DNA of 13,605 bases. It comes from Nitrososphaerota archaeon (lineage in GTDB: Archaea > Iainarchaeota > Iainarchaeia > Iainarchaeales > VGJJ01). The stretch covers positions 1 to 13,605 of the forward strand of contig JAGVNS010000141.1 in assembly GCA_020053155.1 (NCBI GenBank). Reading direction: 5' to 3'. The position numbers and the translations under genes are program-made. How positions within the stretch are numbered: the stretch's first letter is position 1; every line of letters starts with the position of its first letter. The notes beneath the pieces were generated by a model, which did not search any database, was not told the DNA's origin, and was given only the letters and a program-made list of their open reading frames with translations. Shown here piece after piece: positions 1 to 7,882 of this stretch.

Positions 1-2605
1 CCGTGGTCGTGGAGGAAATGCTGCAATCTTTTTCCCATCCCCCCATTCCATTGGACCCGCAACCGCTTCCCGTTCCTTGCCAGACTTTCAATACGATGTT
101 GAGGTCGTTTCCCGTGAATGCGGAAGCAAAGTTTCCATCGATGTTGGTCGTGACATTTCCTGTATTAGTGATGGTAAATGGGGCGAGCGTGGGGGACTGG
201 CAATACCCCGGGTTTGTGGTGAAGTAGTGCAACCGCAGCTGCACGAAATCGGTGTGTAAGCACGCATTGCCCCCAATTGGCCCTAGGGATGCTATTCCCT
301 GTAGCAGTATTGTAATATTTCGGTCGGCGGCGAAGTAGTCCGGTAAGTTTTGGTCGACGTGTACCTCAATGTTCATGCCCGCTGCCCCCGTTCCAAAGCC
401 CGTTCCGTCTGTAGTGTATTTCCGATCGTACTGGTTCGTTGTATAGTTCCAAAAGAATATGTTCAAGTCCTTTGCGATCGCGACCTTGGTTGTGCCACAG
501 GATGCACTCCTTTGTGAGTTTCCCACGAACGTAAAATTGAGGTCTTTGATGGTGTTCGTGTCCGAGAGTGCTTTGAACACGTATCGCGTGGTCGGGATTT
601 CTCCGGCTACCGTAATATTGGTGGTAGATACCGTTCCATTCAATGTACCAATAAAGCCGTATTTGGCGTCTGTGATTTCCGTGTTGGGTACAAAGTTAAC
701 CGTTGGAGGACCATCACTGTTCCCGTCCGCGTACGCTACGTTTCCATCCGCAGGGTTGGTGGTATTTAAAAAGTTGTAATCCACATAGGCGGGGCTTGTT
801 TCCGTGCGTGTGCTGCTTGGTCTCACTTGGGCCGCATTTCCATCGCTGTCTGGGTCGATGAATGCGGTTACTTCGTTGAAGAAGAATGTGGTGGCATTGC
901 AGTTTCCCCCAAACGTGATGCTGTGGCTCTTGGTGGTGGGAACGTTAAACGTAAATGTCGTAGTTGCCGTTGGGACCGTTGTTGAGGGTGCAGTGGGCCA
1001 TTCTACTACTTCAAATTGATAGTCTGAACTGTCGTTCGCGTCGTCTCTCCATAAGGTAACCGTATTCGTCACATTCATGTCCATGGCAATAAATCCCCTC
1101 GGCGGGTTGGCGGTCGTCGCGCTGGCATCTGCTGTTTCCCCCATGATGGACGTTTGATTAATGGCCGCTACTGCCGTAACAGACTCCGACCACACGTCTC
1201 CGGCCTTAGCTTGTCCTGCGCGTGTCCCTGATATGCGCTGCACCTTTAGTCCATTTGCGTCTGTTTGTAGGTTTTCAATCACCCATGCCACTCCTATTTG
1301 GGCTGAAATAGTAGCCCCTGTTCTAAGCCGGAATGAAACTTGGTTGGTATCCGATAAGTAGGCGTGCTGTCCACTCTCATCATTATTTCCCGAGTTGGTG
1401 CTCATTTGTATGTGTAAGAATGTCTGGTTGATATTGTTCACGAGCAGGGGCAACGCCTCGTTTTCATCCACTCCCGACGCTACATAGGTGTGTTTTACTC
1501 TCTGAACCTGCCAGTTTTTTCCAGTAAACTCTACTACTGCATAGCTCAATCCTGCCGCGGTGGTTCCACTTCGCACAAATGAAGGGATGTTCGTGCTTGC
1601 CGTCCAATCGGATGTAAACAATCCCTGGTTTACAACGGAGGAGGTAGCGCTGGTAACTCGCTGGCCGGTAATGAAAACAACTGCATCCGTGTCATTTCCT
1701 ACTCCTGAAGCTACTCTCCCGCTTGGCGTTGCCGAGGTCGTGCTAAATTCATTCACATCTCTCACTATGAATTCATTAGGTCCTCCTGCCGGGCCAATAT
1801 ACTGAATTATTTCCCAAAATACTCTGGTGATACCCGCGGCTCGGCCTTTAGAAAAGGTAATGCTGGTTAGGAGGTTCGCAGGATTGTTGACATCCGCCAT
1901 CAGACTTTGCGGGGGAAAGGCCCCCCCGTTTATTCCTCCAATTGCGCTTAATCGGGTTCCTACAATTCGGATAAACGCCGAATTGATATCACTCGGCGCT
2001 ACATAGTTTGTTCTCGCCGTAATGGTTGCATTAGTGGTGCTCCCGCTAAATGTAGCAACTCCTCGTTGCACGTTAAAGTCGGGCGTTGAATTGTACGCAT
2101 ACTGCACATTTTCCCCAAACCCAATGCGCAGGATGTGTTTTCCGTGGCTCATGACCCTGCTTCGCTCGTATGCTGTTTCGCTGCATGAAAATTCTTTTAC
2201 TACAAATGCTCCTTCTTCCCATCTTCCATCCACACTTTTTTCTCCACACCAAATTCCCTCAAACTGTAAATCCCCCCGCGTTGAGTCGTACCATTTTGTG
2301 GTGAGTGCAGGTTCTATGCGTAATTCATTTGTTCCTTTTACGGTAAAGGGTATTTCCCAAATTGTGTAGGCGGCGGGGTATTGTTGGGGTTTGAGAATAG
2401 TGATGGTGGACGGGACTGAAACGTATTCTCCTGTTTCTGGGGCAAAGTATCCTTCAATAATCCATTTTCCCTCTTTTAGTTGTTCAAGAGAGGTGGAAAG
2501 GAGAGGGGAACTTTGGTTGGCGTGCACCATGTTTCCGTGCAAAACCCCAAGTACAATGACAAGCCCCATCACCAGGGCAATGGAAGAATAATGGTTTCCG
2601 CCCAT
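1..2605 (-). CDS. Large secreted surface protein, N-terminal 868 residues (partial, runs off left edge)
   Basis: Reading the minus strand from an ATG at 2605 gives 868 codons with no stop; the frame is still open at position 1, so the 3' end is outside the window. Residues 1-30 form a signal peptide (hydrophobic stretch about 8-23, cleavage likely near VHA-N). Residues 190-540 hold a beta-strand module repeating every 84-91 residues, with related cores at 262 (VFWEIIQY), 353 (LSYAVVEF), 437 (GVAWVIEN) and 529 (YQFEVVEW). Residues 690-800 look like a further beta-sandwich. From about 808 comes a segment with TITNTGN and NIDGNF that resembles the C-terminal domain of the divergent 1724-residue protein. 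There are at least a dozen N-x-S/T sequons, as in glycosylated archaeal surface proteins. No catalytic motif is seen. The start is supported by a TATA-like box 28 bp upstream and the absence of a Shine-Dalgarno sequence, suggesting a leaderless mRNA. Specific function unknown. Confidence 0.85.
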   Translation of the reverse strand, partial: MGGNHYSSIALVMGLVIVLGVLHGNMVHANQSSPLLSTSLEQLKEGKWIIEGYFAPETGEYVSVPSTITILKPQQYPAAYTIWEIPFTVKGTNELRIEPALTTKWYDSTRGDLQFEGIWCGEKSVDGRWEEGAFVVKEFSCSETAYERSRVMSHGKHILRIGFGENVQYAYNSTPDFNVQRGVATFSGSTTNATITARTNYVAPSDINSAFIRIVGTRLSAIGGINGGAFPPQSLMADVNNPANLLTSITFSKGRAAGITRVFWEIIQYIGPAGGPNEFIVRDVNEFSTTSATPSGRVASGVGNDTDAVVFITGQRVTSATSSVVNQGLFTSDWTASTNIPSFVRSGTTAAGLSYAVVEFTGKNWQVQRVKHTYVASGVDENEALPLLVNNINQTFLHIQMSTNSGNNDESGQHAYLSDTNQVSFRLRTGATISAQIGVAWVIENLQTDANGLKVQRISGTRAGQAKAGDVWSESVTAVAAINQTSIMGETADASATTANPPRGFIAMDMNVTNTVTLWRDDANDSSDYQFEVVEWPTAPSTTVPTATTTFTFNVPTTKSHSITFGGNCNATTFFFNEVTAFIDPDSDGNAAQVRPSSTRTETSPAYVDYNFLNTTNPADGNVAYADGNSDGPPTVNFVPNTEITDAKYGFIGTLNGTVSTTNITVAGEIPTTRYVFKALSDTNTIKDLNFTFVGNSQRSASCGTTKVAIAKDLNIFFWNYTTNQYDRKYTTDGTGFGTGAAGMNIEVHVDQNLPDYFAADRNITILLQGIASLGPIGGNACLHTDFVQLRLHYFTTNPGYCQSPTLAPFTITNTGNVTTNIDGNFASAFTGNDLNIVLKVWQGTGSGCGSNGMGGWEKDCSISSTTT

Positions 2606-2624
2606 ATGTAAAAGGAGGGGATGG

Positions 2625-2639
2625 GTCGTTAATAATACC
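2625..2639 (-). promoter_or_regulatory. TATA-like box for the left minus-strand gene (leaderless start)
   Basis: On the minus strand, GGTATTATTAACG is centred near 2633, about 28 bp upstream of the ATG at 2605. Archaeal TATA boxes usually sit 25-28 bp before the transcription start, so transcription should begin at or next to the start codon. No purine-rich Shine-Dalgarno precedes the ATG on this strand; the adjacent GGAGG-like string (2614-2618) lies on the opposite strand. Confidence 0.5.
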
Positions 2640-2668
2640 CGTTGCGCGCTTTGGGAGAGTGGAATAAG

Positions 2669-2680
2669 CATAATAAATAC
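2669..2680 (+). promoter_or_regulatory. TATA-like box for the 1724-residue protein gene (leaderless start)
   Basis: CATAATAAATAC on the plus strand starts 29 bp before the ATG at 2698, with its AT core (2671-2678) centred about 23 bp away. The sequence between box and ATG is CT-rich with no Shine-Dalgarno, so the mRNA is probably leaderless or nearly so. Confidence 0.5.
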
Positions 2681-2697
2681 GCCCCCCTCTCCTGCTC

Positions 2698-5600
2698 ATG
2701 CGTAAAATATCTTCTCGCATTTTTTTGGGAGTTATATTAATTGCTATTCTCCTCCTCGCTCCCTTTTGGACGGTTGCGCAAGAAGAAGCCGCTCGCTCCA
2801 ACCATGCGTCGGATGGCATTTTGCCCCCTTCCTTTGATGTAGTAACCCCCTTGGATGAGGATGTAGTTTCGGGTTCCCTCATTTTTATTATTCTCCCTCG
2901 TGAAGGAAAGCCTGATTGGCGTGCCACCGTTAAACTAGTTGAAACCCAGGAAGAGATTTCTCTCTTTTTTCCCTCCTGGTCCGGGGAGTGGAATACTTCC
3001 TCGGTGCAAAATGGTTCCTATTCTTTAGAATTCACGCTCTGCAATTCTTCTTCCTGCTCCACTCAAACGCGTTCCATTCGAGTGGAAAATACTACTGCCG
3101 TTTCTCTCCCGCGCGAGCCCGACATTTCTCTTCCTCAAACTCGTTCCAATCCTTCTTCTTCCTCTTCCGAAACGCGTCCTTTTCCAGATGTTCCATTTAT
3201 TTCTCCCACCGAAACGTACACCGTTTATGGTCCCAATATTTTTTCTCTTGGAACGGCAGTACTCTCGAGTGATTCTTCCCAAAAATACCGCTCCTCCGGA
3301 GACCCCTTTATACTTGAAAAAGGGGCGTATGATTTTTCGTTCTCTTTTTTCTCTTCTTTTTTTTCAGAAATTGTTTTTTCCAGAACCCAAATTGATTCGG
3401 ATGGGCAATTGGTACGTCTAACATCCGTTCCCGTTTCTTCATTTGCCTACCGGGGGGATTATTATGATGTCACGGAGTCTGTGCTGGTTGAGCAAGGGTT
3501 TGTTTCCCGCCAAGTGAAGGCGACACTAGGGGGTCCTTCCTCTCAATCTTCTTCCTTCTATTGCACGCGGTATGACCGCTTTTTTCAATCGTGTCTCGTG
3601 ACGTGGCTTCCAATTCCTGTTGAAAATGGCTCGTTGACCCTTTCAACGGACGCTCGCTCATTCGTTGTCGTCCGTACCCGTCGCGCAGAGGGTTTTCCAC
3701 CCAACCACCCTACTCACACCATTATTCCCTCTAACCTTCAACATGGGGAGTTCTCCGCTCACTCTTCTTCCAACGCCACGTGGACGCTTACCTCTGCCAC
3801 CCACACTCTCCCGGAAGGTCTGTTTCGTTTGGAGTTGAATTTTTTTGAAGGTCCTTTTTTTGGGGTTTCGTTAAACGATGTGTTAGTCGACCATTCCTCT
3901 ACCCTCTTGACGCTTACTCCCATCTTTCCCTCTCCTTTTTCCTCCGAAGAAACGTGGGAGGGCTTCTTTGACTATGATTTTGAATCGGCTCGCGCTTCAA
4001 TTGCGCGAGGGTATGACTCTTCTTTTACCCTTTTTTGTGGGCAATGGGACTCGGTCCAAAAACAATGTCTTTCCTCCTGGGAACCCTTTTCTCCTTCCCT
4101 GCTTTCTCGCGGCTCATTCGCGTTGCGCATTTCTCCCCGCCTGCCTGTCACGGTCGTTGACCAAAACATCACTTCCCCCTCACGCGACGATGCCTTACTC
4201 CGTCAAACCATCCAACGTTTGCACACGATTCATACGGGCAAGCGCTTCTTTCTTTCTCCAAATGCTCTTTCCGCGTTTGAAGTGCTCTCCACTTTATTCT
4301 CCGACATTGAAGTAGACTTGGAATGTCCTCCAAACGGGAATGTGCGCGGTTCCCGAGATAAAAATAATAACAATGCCGTTCCCCCCGCCCCCTCAACAAC
4401 TGACCTTTTACCCACCTCAACGGACTCTTCCCGTGTCCCCTTATCACCTTCCCCTGCACAACGTTCTCTTTTTTCTATTCCCCTCGCGTATGCCGACGAA
4501 AATAGTCCCCTCTTTCTTTCAAATGAGTGGGAAAACTTTCTCCCCTACCCTGCGGATTGGCGTCAGCGAGAAAACTCCCTTTCGTGTGCGGGAGTCGCAC
4601 TCCAGAATACGTTTTCCTTCGCCGGAGTCCCGGCCGACACTCCTAAAGAAGTTTTCTTGGGCGGTTCGCGGTATCGCGTAAAGCAATCCTTTCTCCTCAC
4701 GAATGATTCAAATGTTTCCCAGACGCGCCTCCTTAACATTCGGCTGACCACGCCCTTTTCTCAGCTTGCGACGGAGTCCACCTCCTTTTCCCCCGATGAA
4801 TGGTATGCGCGCGTTCCTGCTCACGCCGAAACCATTGAAGTAAAAAGTCCAGTGGACGAGAACGTTACCCTTTTTTCACAGACCATAATACGGGACGCCA
4901 TTCTTCGCTTTTCAAATGATGAGGGTCAGTTGATTGGAACGTATGATTTTTCGGATTTATTTGATGTGAATGGTGTAACTCCTCAAACCGTTATTCATCA
5001 AAAGCAAAATGATACCATCATTGAAACGATTATGCAAGTGGACGTGCCTGCCCATTCAACTCTTCTCTTAGACCCCTCCTATGATTTGAATACCCTCCAA
5101 AACTTTCATGCGCGCTGGTATGGAGCTCGTTCGAGCGATTTCACGGGCACTAGTAGTGCGAATTCACTTCTTTTGCCAGATATGAGTGAACTGGATGTCA
5201 CTTACCCACGTGGCACGCAAGTGGTGAATGTGGATAACGGCTCCTATGCGAATGACCTCCTTGTCTCATCCGTGTATGCCGACATTAATGGGAAGGCCGA
5301 TGCGGGGGCTGTTTATCTCATTCAAAACATAGATGATACGCTCGGCTCGCTTGACTTAAATCTTTCCACTTCATACAAGGCTCGTTTCTCTGGTTCGGCC
5401 GCAGGGGATTTTTTTGGGTCGGCAATCTTTTCCGGCCCTGCGGTTCAACTCGTGGATATTGATGGAAATGGGTACACGAATGATTTAGTCGTCACGGCCA
5501 TTTTCACCGATTTTGTTTCCGGCGATGATTCGGGGTCCGTTTATCTCATTAAGGACATTGACAATCGCACGGGCAATTTTGATATGAATAATACGAATCA

Positions 5601-7872
5601 TTTTTCAGTCAGGTGGGATGGTAATTCGATTGACAGTTCCATCGGGTATACGTATGATTCTGGTCAGGGAGTGAAAGTGGTCAACGTTGATAATAATACC
5701 ATTGCCAACGACCTGCTAATAGCGAGTCCCTTAACTAGTTCCAAGGGGCGAACGTTTAATGGAACCGTTTATTTGGTGAAGGACGTAAACACATTGAGTG
5801 GAATTTTTCCGTTCTCTTCCACTTCCAGTTTTTCCGTGGCATGGGAGGGCAGTCAAGCAAATGATATACTTGGAAGCACGTTTACCCGCCTCTCTTCAGG
5901 GGACCGAATCATTCTGCTCAACACGGATGGGAATGTGTATGCCAACGATTTGTTGATTGGCGCTGAGGATGCCGACACGAATGCCACCAATACGGGAGCA
6001 CTATATCTCATTAAGGATATTGACAAGAAATTCGGTCTCTTCGACTTGAACACGGCAACGAGTTTTGATGTTCGCTGGGATGGGGGAGCAGCGAACGATC
6101 AACTGGGTCACACGTTAAACAGCGGGTCTGGAATACAAGCGGTTGATATTGATGGAAATGGGGTAGCCAATGATTTATTTATCACGGCCATTCAAGGGGA
6201 TATTTTGGCTACTAATACAGGGGTTGTTTACTTAATCAAGGACATTAACACTCTTTCAGGAATCAAGTATTTGGGGGACCCAGCCAATTTCACGACGCGT
6301 TGGTATGGGTCGGCGAACAATAACATTGGGGCCGTTGAAGGCAGTGGTCAAGGGGTTCAAATCGTGAATATTGATAACAACGCGCTAGCCAATGATTTGT
6401 TGATTGCAGGGTTTGCCCTGGATATTGGAGCGACTAATAATGGGGGGGTCTACCTTATTCGGGATGTCAACACTTTTTCAGGCGATAAACCCTTGAGCAG
6501 TTCAGCCAATTATTCTATCCGCATTAATGGAAGCATTAGCGGGGATCAATTGGGCAGCAGTTCATTTTCAGGTCAGGGTGTTCAATTAGTTAATGTGGAC
6601 AATAATGTGGGAGCAAACGATTTGTTGATTACCGCGAACAAGGCAGACATGCCCTCATTAGATTCGGGGGCCGTGTACTTGCTCAAAGATATTAATGTGC
6701 TCTCCGGGAACTTCGACTTTAATGATTCTTCCAAATATAACGTGCGTTGGGCCAGCGGGGGGGCGTCTGACTTTTTGGGTCGAACCTATGCATCCGGTTT
6801 AGGGGTTCAACTGGTCAATGCTGACGACAACGCGTATCTAAATGATCTTCTTCTCTCCGCTCCTTCGGCGGATGTGAATGCGAAAACAGATGCAGGCGCG
6901 GTGTGGTTGATTCGGGACATTGATAAACTTTCAGGTGACATGAATTTGCTCAACAGTTTGAATTATTCCCTTCTCTGGACGGGGGGGCGTGCCTCGGATG
7001 GGTTGGGGGCGAATTACAGCGGTTTCTCTGCCACCCAACTGGTTAACTCCGATAATAATTCATATTCCAATGATTTGCTCATTGCCGATTCCAATGCGGA
7101 CGGCCCCCAAACGGATGCAGGGATGGTGGTTCTCATTCGGGACATTGATAAGATAAGTAATGGGTCCTACGATTTGAATGGTTCAAATTCTTTCTTTAAA
7201 AAATTCTGGGGGGGGTATTCTTCAGATTTTCTGAGTCAAAATTACAATAGCTATCAATCTGTTTTCTCTACCAATGTGGACAGTAATGGGGGGTATTCCA
7301 ACGACCTCCTTTTTGTGGCCAGTCGCGCGGACGTAAACGGGTTTACTGACAATGGAGCAGTATATTTAATTCGTAATTCCGTTTTGGCCAATACCCCCAA
7401 TTACTCATTCGTCCTCTCCCTCCCCTCTTCTGGATGTACGACAGGTAAAGGAAACATTTCAGGAGGTTCTGCGTGTCAAAAGGGGTGGATTGAAACCACC
7501 GATACTACCGGAGCGGCGGACCAAAATAAAGTGGACCCGGAAGGACAGTCCTCTACCGTCCCCTTCCTTTCGTACGATAACCAATCCTCCTCCCTCTCCG
7601 ACCTCAACATATACTTAGATTTGAATGCTTCCCTTCCGTCTACCCTTCAAATGAAAGTTTCCCAACAATATGGGGGGTGGTCCGGCACGTGCACCGGAAA
7701 TCCTATTTTGGATTGCCTTCTCCTCTCCACTACTGCGGCTAACGCGGGGAGGGCCTATTATTCGGCGGGCTCGCAGGATTTGAATCTCTTTATTTGGGGG
7801 GATTTTGTTTCCACGGGTACGGGAAGGGTCGACATAAATGTGGACTCGAATGCCCTTAGCAGTATAATATGA
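2698..7872 (+). CDS. Giant secreted protein: Ig-like domain, duplicated Cys-loop domain, ten-unit FG-GAP-like propeller
   Basis: 1724 residues. Residues 1-27 are a signal peptide (basic MRKISSR, then a hydrophobic core, cleavage near TVAQ). Residues about 48-130 look like a bacterial-type Ig domain (WNTSSVQNGSYSLEF, CNSSSC). Two copies of a roughly 120-residue domain follow (204-325 and 369-487), each with a C-x9/10-C loop (CTRYDRFFQSC, CGQWDSVQKQC). Residues 535-590 are a Ser/Pro/Asn-rich linker, then a beta-rich region with NDS and NVS/NVT sequons. From 802 to about 1566 come repeats of about 73 residues with the pattern VNVDNN-x3-NDLLI ... GAVYLIKDI ... RWxG ... LG, close to FG-GAP/integrin-alpha blades with a calcium-loop-like D-x-D/N-x-N motif. 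The last 150 residues form a beta-domain containing CTTGKG and SACQKG. There is no C-terminal membrane anchor. It is probably an extracellular adhesion or scaffold protein; the ligand is unknown. A co-oriented small membrane protein follows after 10 bp. Confidence 0.92.
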   Translation: MRKISSRIFLGVILIAILLLAPFWTVAQEEAARSNHASDGILPPSFDVVTPLDEDVVSGSLIFIILPREGKPDWRATVKLVETQEEISLFFPSWSGEWNTSSVQNGSYSLEFTLCNSSSCSTQTRSIRVENTTAVSLPREPDISLPQTRSNPSSSSSETRPFPDVPFISPTETYTVYGPNIFSLGTAVLSSDSSQKYRSSGDPFILEKGAYDFSFSFFSSFFSEIVFSRTQIDSDGQLVRLTSVPVSSFAYRGDYYDVTESVLVEQGFVSRQVKATLGGPSSQSSSFYCTRYDRFFQSCLVTWLPIPVENGSLTLSTDARSFVVVRTRRAEGFPPNHPTHTIIPSNLQHGEFSAHSSSNATWTLTSATHTLPEGLFRLELNFFEGPFFGVSLNDVLVDHSSTLLTLTPIFPSPFSSEETWEGFFDYDFESARASIARGYDSSFTLFCGQWDSVQKQCLSSWEPFSPSLLSRGSFALRISPRLPVTVVDQNITSPSRDDALLRQTIQRLHTIHTGKRFFLSPNALSAFEVLSTLFSDIEVDLECPPNGNVRGSRDKNNNNAVPPAPSTTDLLPTSTDSSRVPLSPSPAQRSLFSIPLAYADENSPLFLSNEWENFLPYPADWRQRENSLSCAGVALQNTFSFAGVPADTPKEVFLGGSRYRVKQSFLLTNDSNVSQTRLLNIRLTTPFSQLATESTSFSPDEWYARVPAHAETIEVKSPVDENVTLFSQTIIRDAILRFSNDEGQLIGTYDFSDLFDVNGVTPQTVIHQKQNDTIIETIMQVDVPAHSTLLLDPSYDLNTLQNFHARWYGARSSDFTGTSSANSLLLPDMSELDVTYPRGTQVVNVDNGSYANDLLVSSVYADINGKADAGAVYLIQNIDDTLGSLDLNLSTSYKARFSGSAAGDFFGSAIFSGPAVQLVDIDGNGYTNDLVVTAIFTDFVSGDDSGSVYLIKDIDNRTGNFDMNNTNHFSVRWDGNSIDSSIGYTYDSGQGVKVVNVDNNTIANDLLIASPLTSSKGRTFNGTVYLVKDVNTLSGIFPFSSTSSFSVAWEGSQANDILGSTFTRLSSGDRIILLNTDGNVYANDLLIGAEDADTNATNTGALYLIKDIDKKFGLFDLNTATSFDVRWDGGAANDQLGHTLNSGSGIQAVDIDGNGVANDLFITAIQGDILATNTGVVYLIKDINTLSGIKYLGDPANFTTRWYGSANNNIGAVEGSGQGVQIVNIDNNALANDLLIAGFALDIGATNNGGVYLIRDVNTFSGDKPLSSSANYSIRINGSISGDQLGSSSFSGQGVQLVNVDNNVGANDLLITANKADMPSLDSGAVYLLKDINVLSGNFDFNDSSKYNVRWASGGASDFLGRTYASGLGVQLVNADDNAYLNDLLLSAPSADVNAKTDAGAVWLIRDIDKLSGDMNLLNSLNYSLLWTGGRASDGLGANYSGFSATQLVNSDNNSYSNDLLIADSNADGPQTDAGMVVLIRDIDKISNGSYDLNGSNSFFKKFWGGYSSDFLSQNYNSYQSVFSTNVDSNGGYSNDLLFVASRADVNGFTDNGAVYLIRNSVLANTPNYSFVLSLPSSGCTTGKGNISGGSACQKGWIETTDTTGAADQNKVDPEGQSSTVPFLSYDNQSSSLSDLNIYLDLNASLPSTLQMKVSQQYGGWSGTCTGNPILDCLLLSTTAANAGRAYYSAGSQDLNLFIWGDFVSTGTGRVDINVDSNALSSII
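3307..4158 (+). repeat. Tandem duplication of a Cys-loop domain inside the giant protein
   Basis: Residues 204-325 (nt 3307-3672) and 369-487 (nt 3802-4158) share one order of features. Each opens with an L-x-x-G-x-Y/F segment, then an FF-rich stretch, a run ending in L-x-x-LT-x-x-P, a loop with two cysteines 10-11 residues apart (YCTRYDRFFQSCL against FCGQWDSVQKQCL), W-x-P shortly after, then a GS-x-x-L strand and a final VVV or VTVV strand. Identity is low, so the duplication is old. Each Cys pair could form a disulfide in an exported protein. I do not recognise the family. Confidence 0.6.
5101..7395 (+). repeat. Ten FG-GAP-like propeller repeats (about 73 residues each)
   Basis: Ten VNVDNN/NDLL motifs occur at intervals of roughly 70-76 residues from residue 839; the first two start at nt 5212 and 5440. 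The best-conserved pieces are DIDGNGYTNDLVV, GAVYLIKDI, and RWDG followed by LG. A half-unit (FHARWYGARSSDFTG) precedes the first motif, and the tenth unit lacks this same half. Conservation also shows at nucleotide level: the codons for DIDGNG in units 2 and 5 (about 5455-5472 and 6145-6162) are identical. Compared with the usual D-x-D-x-D-G-x-x-D loop, these have one extra residue before the final Asp (N-D instead of D). Confidence 0.8.
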
Positions 7873-7877
7873 GTGAT
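7871..7877 (+). promoter_or_regulatory. Shine-Dalgarno-like site for the 268-residue protein
   Basis: GAGTGAT, overlapping the stop codon of the upstream gene, resembles the GAGGTGAT complement of archaeal 16S rRNA 3' ends. It ends 5 bases before the ATG at 7883, which suggests translational coupling with the giant protein gene. Confidence 0.4.
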
Positions 7878-7882
7878 GTCTC

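Noticed and set aside
2611..2620. GGAGG string next to the left gene's start as a Shine-Dalgarno
   Set aside because: It is on the plus strand, whereas the gene beside it is on the minus strand; the plus-strand gene starts some 80 bp away.
2484..2927. A 147-codon open frame on the minus strand across the divergent promoter region
   Set aside because: It overlaps the starts of two better-supported genes with signal peptides and TATA boxes, and its translation is rich in Arg/Lys/Pro without domain features, as expected for a shadow frame.
3968..4681. Several open frames of 60-115 codons on both strands within the giant protein gene
   Set aside because: They all lie inside the 1724-codon frame, have biased low-complexity translations and no separate promoter or ribosome site.
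5212..7395. CRISPR or other DNA-level repeat array
   Set aside because: The periodicity is about 220 bp, in frame, variable at third positions and explained by protein blades; there are no constant short repeats with unique spacers.
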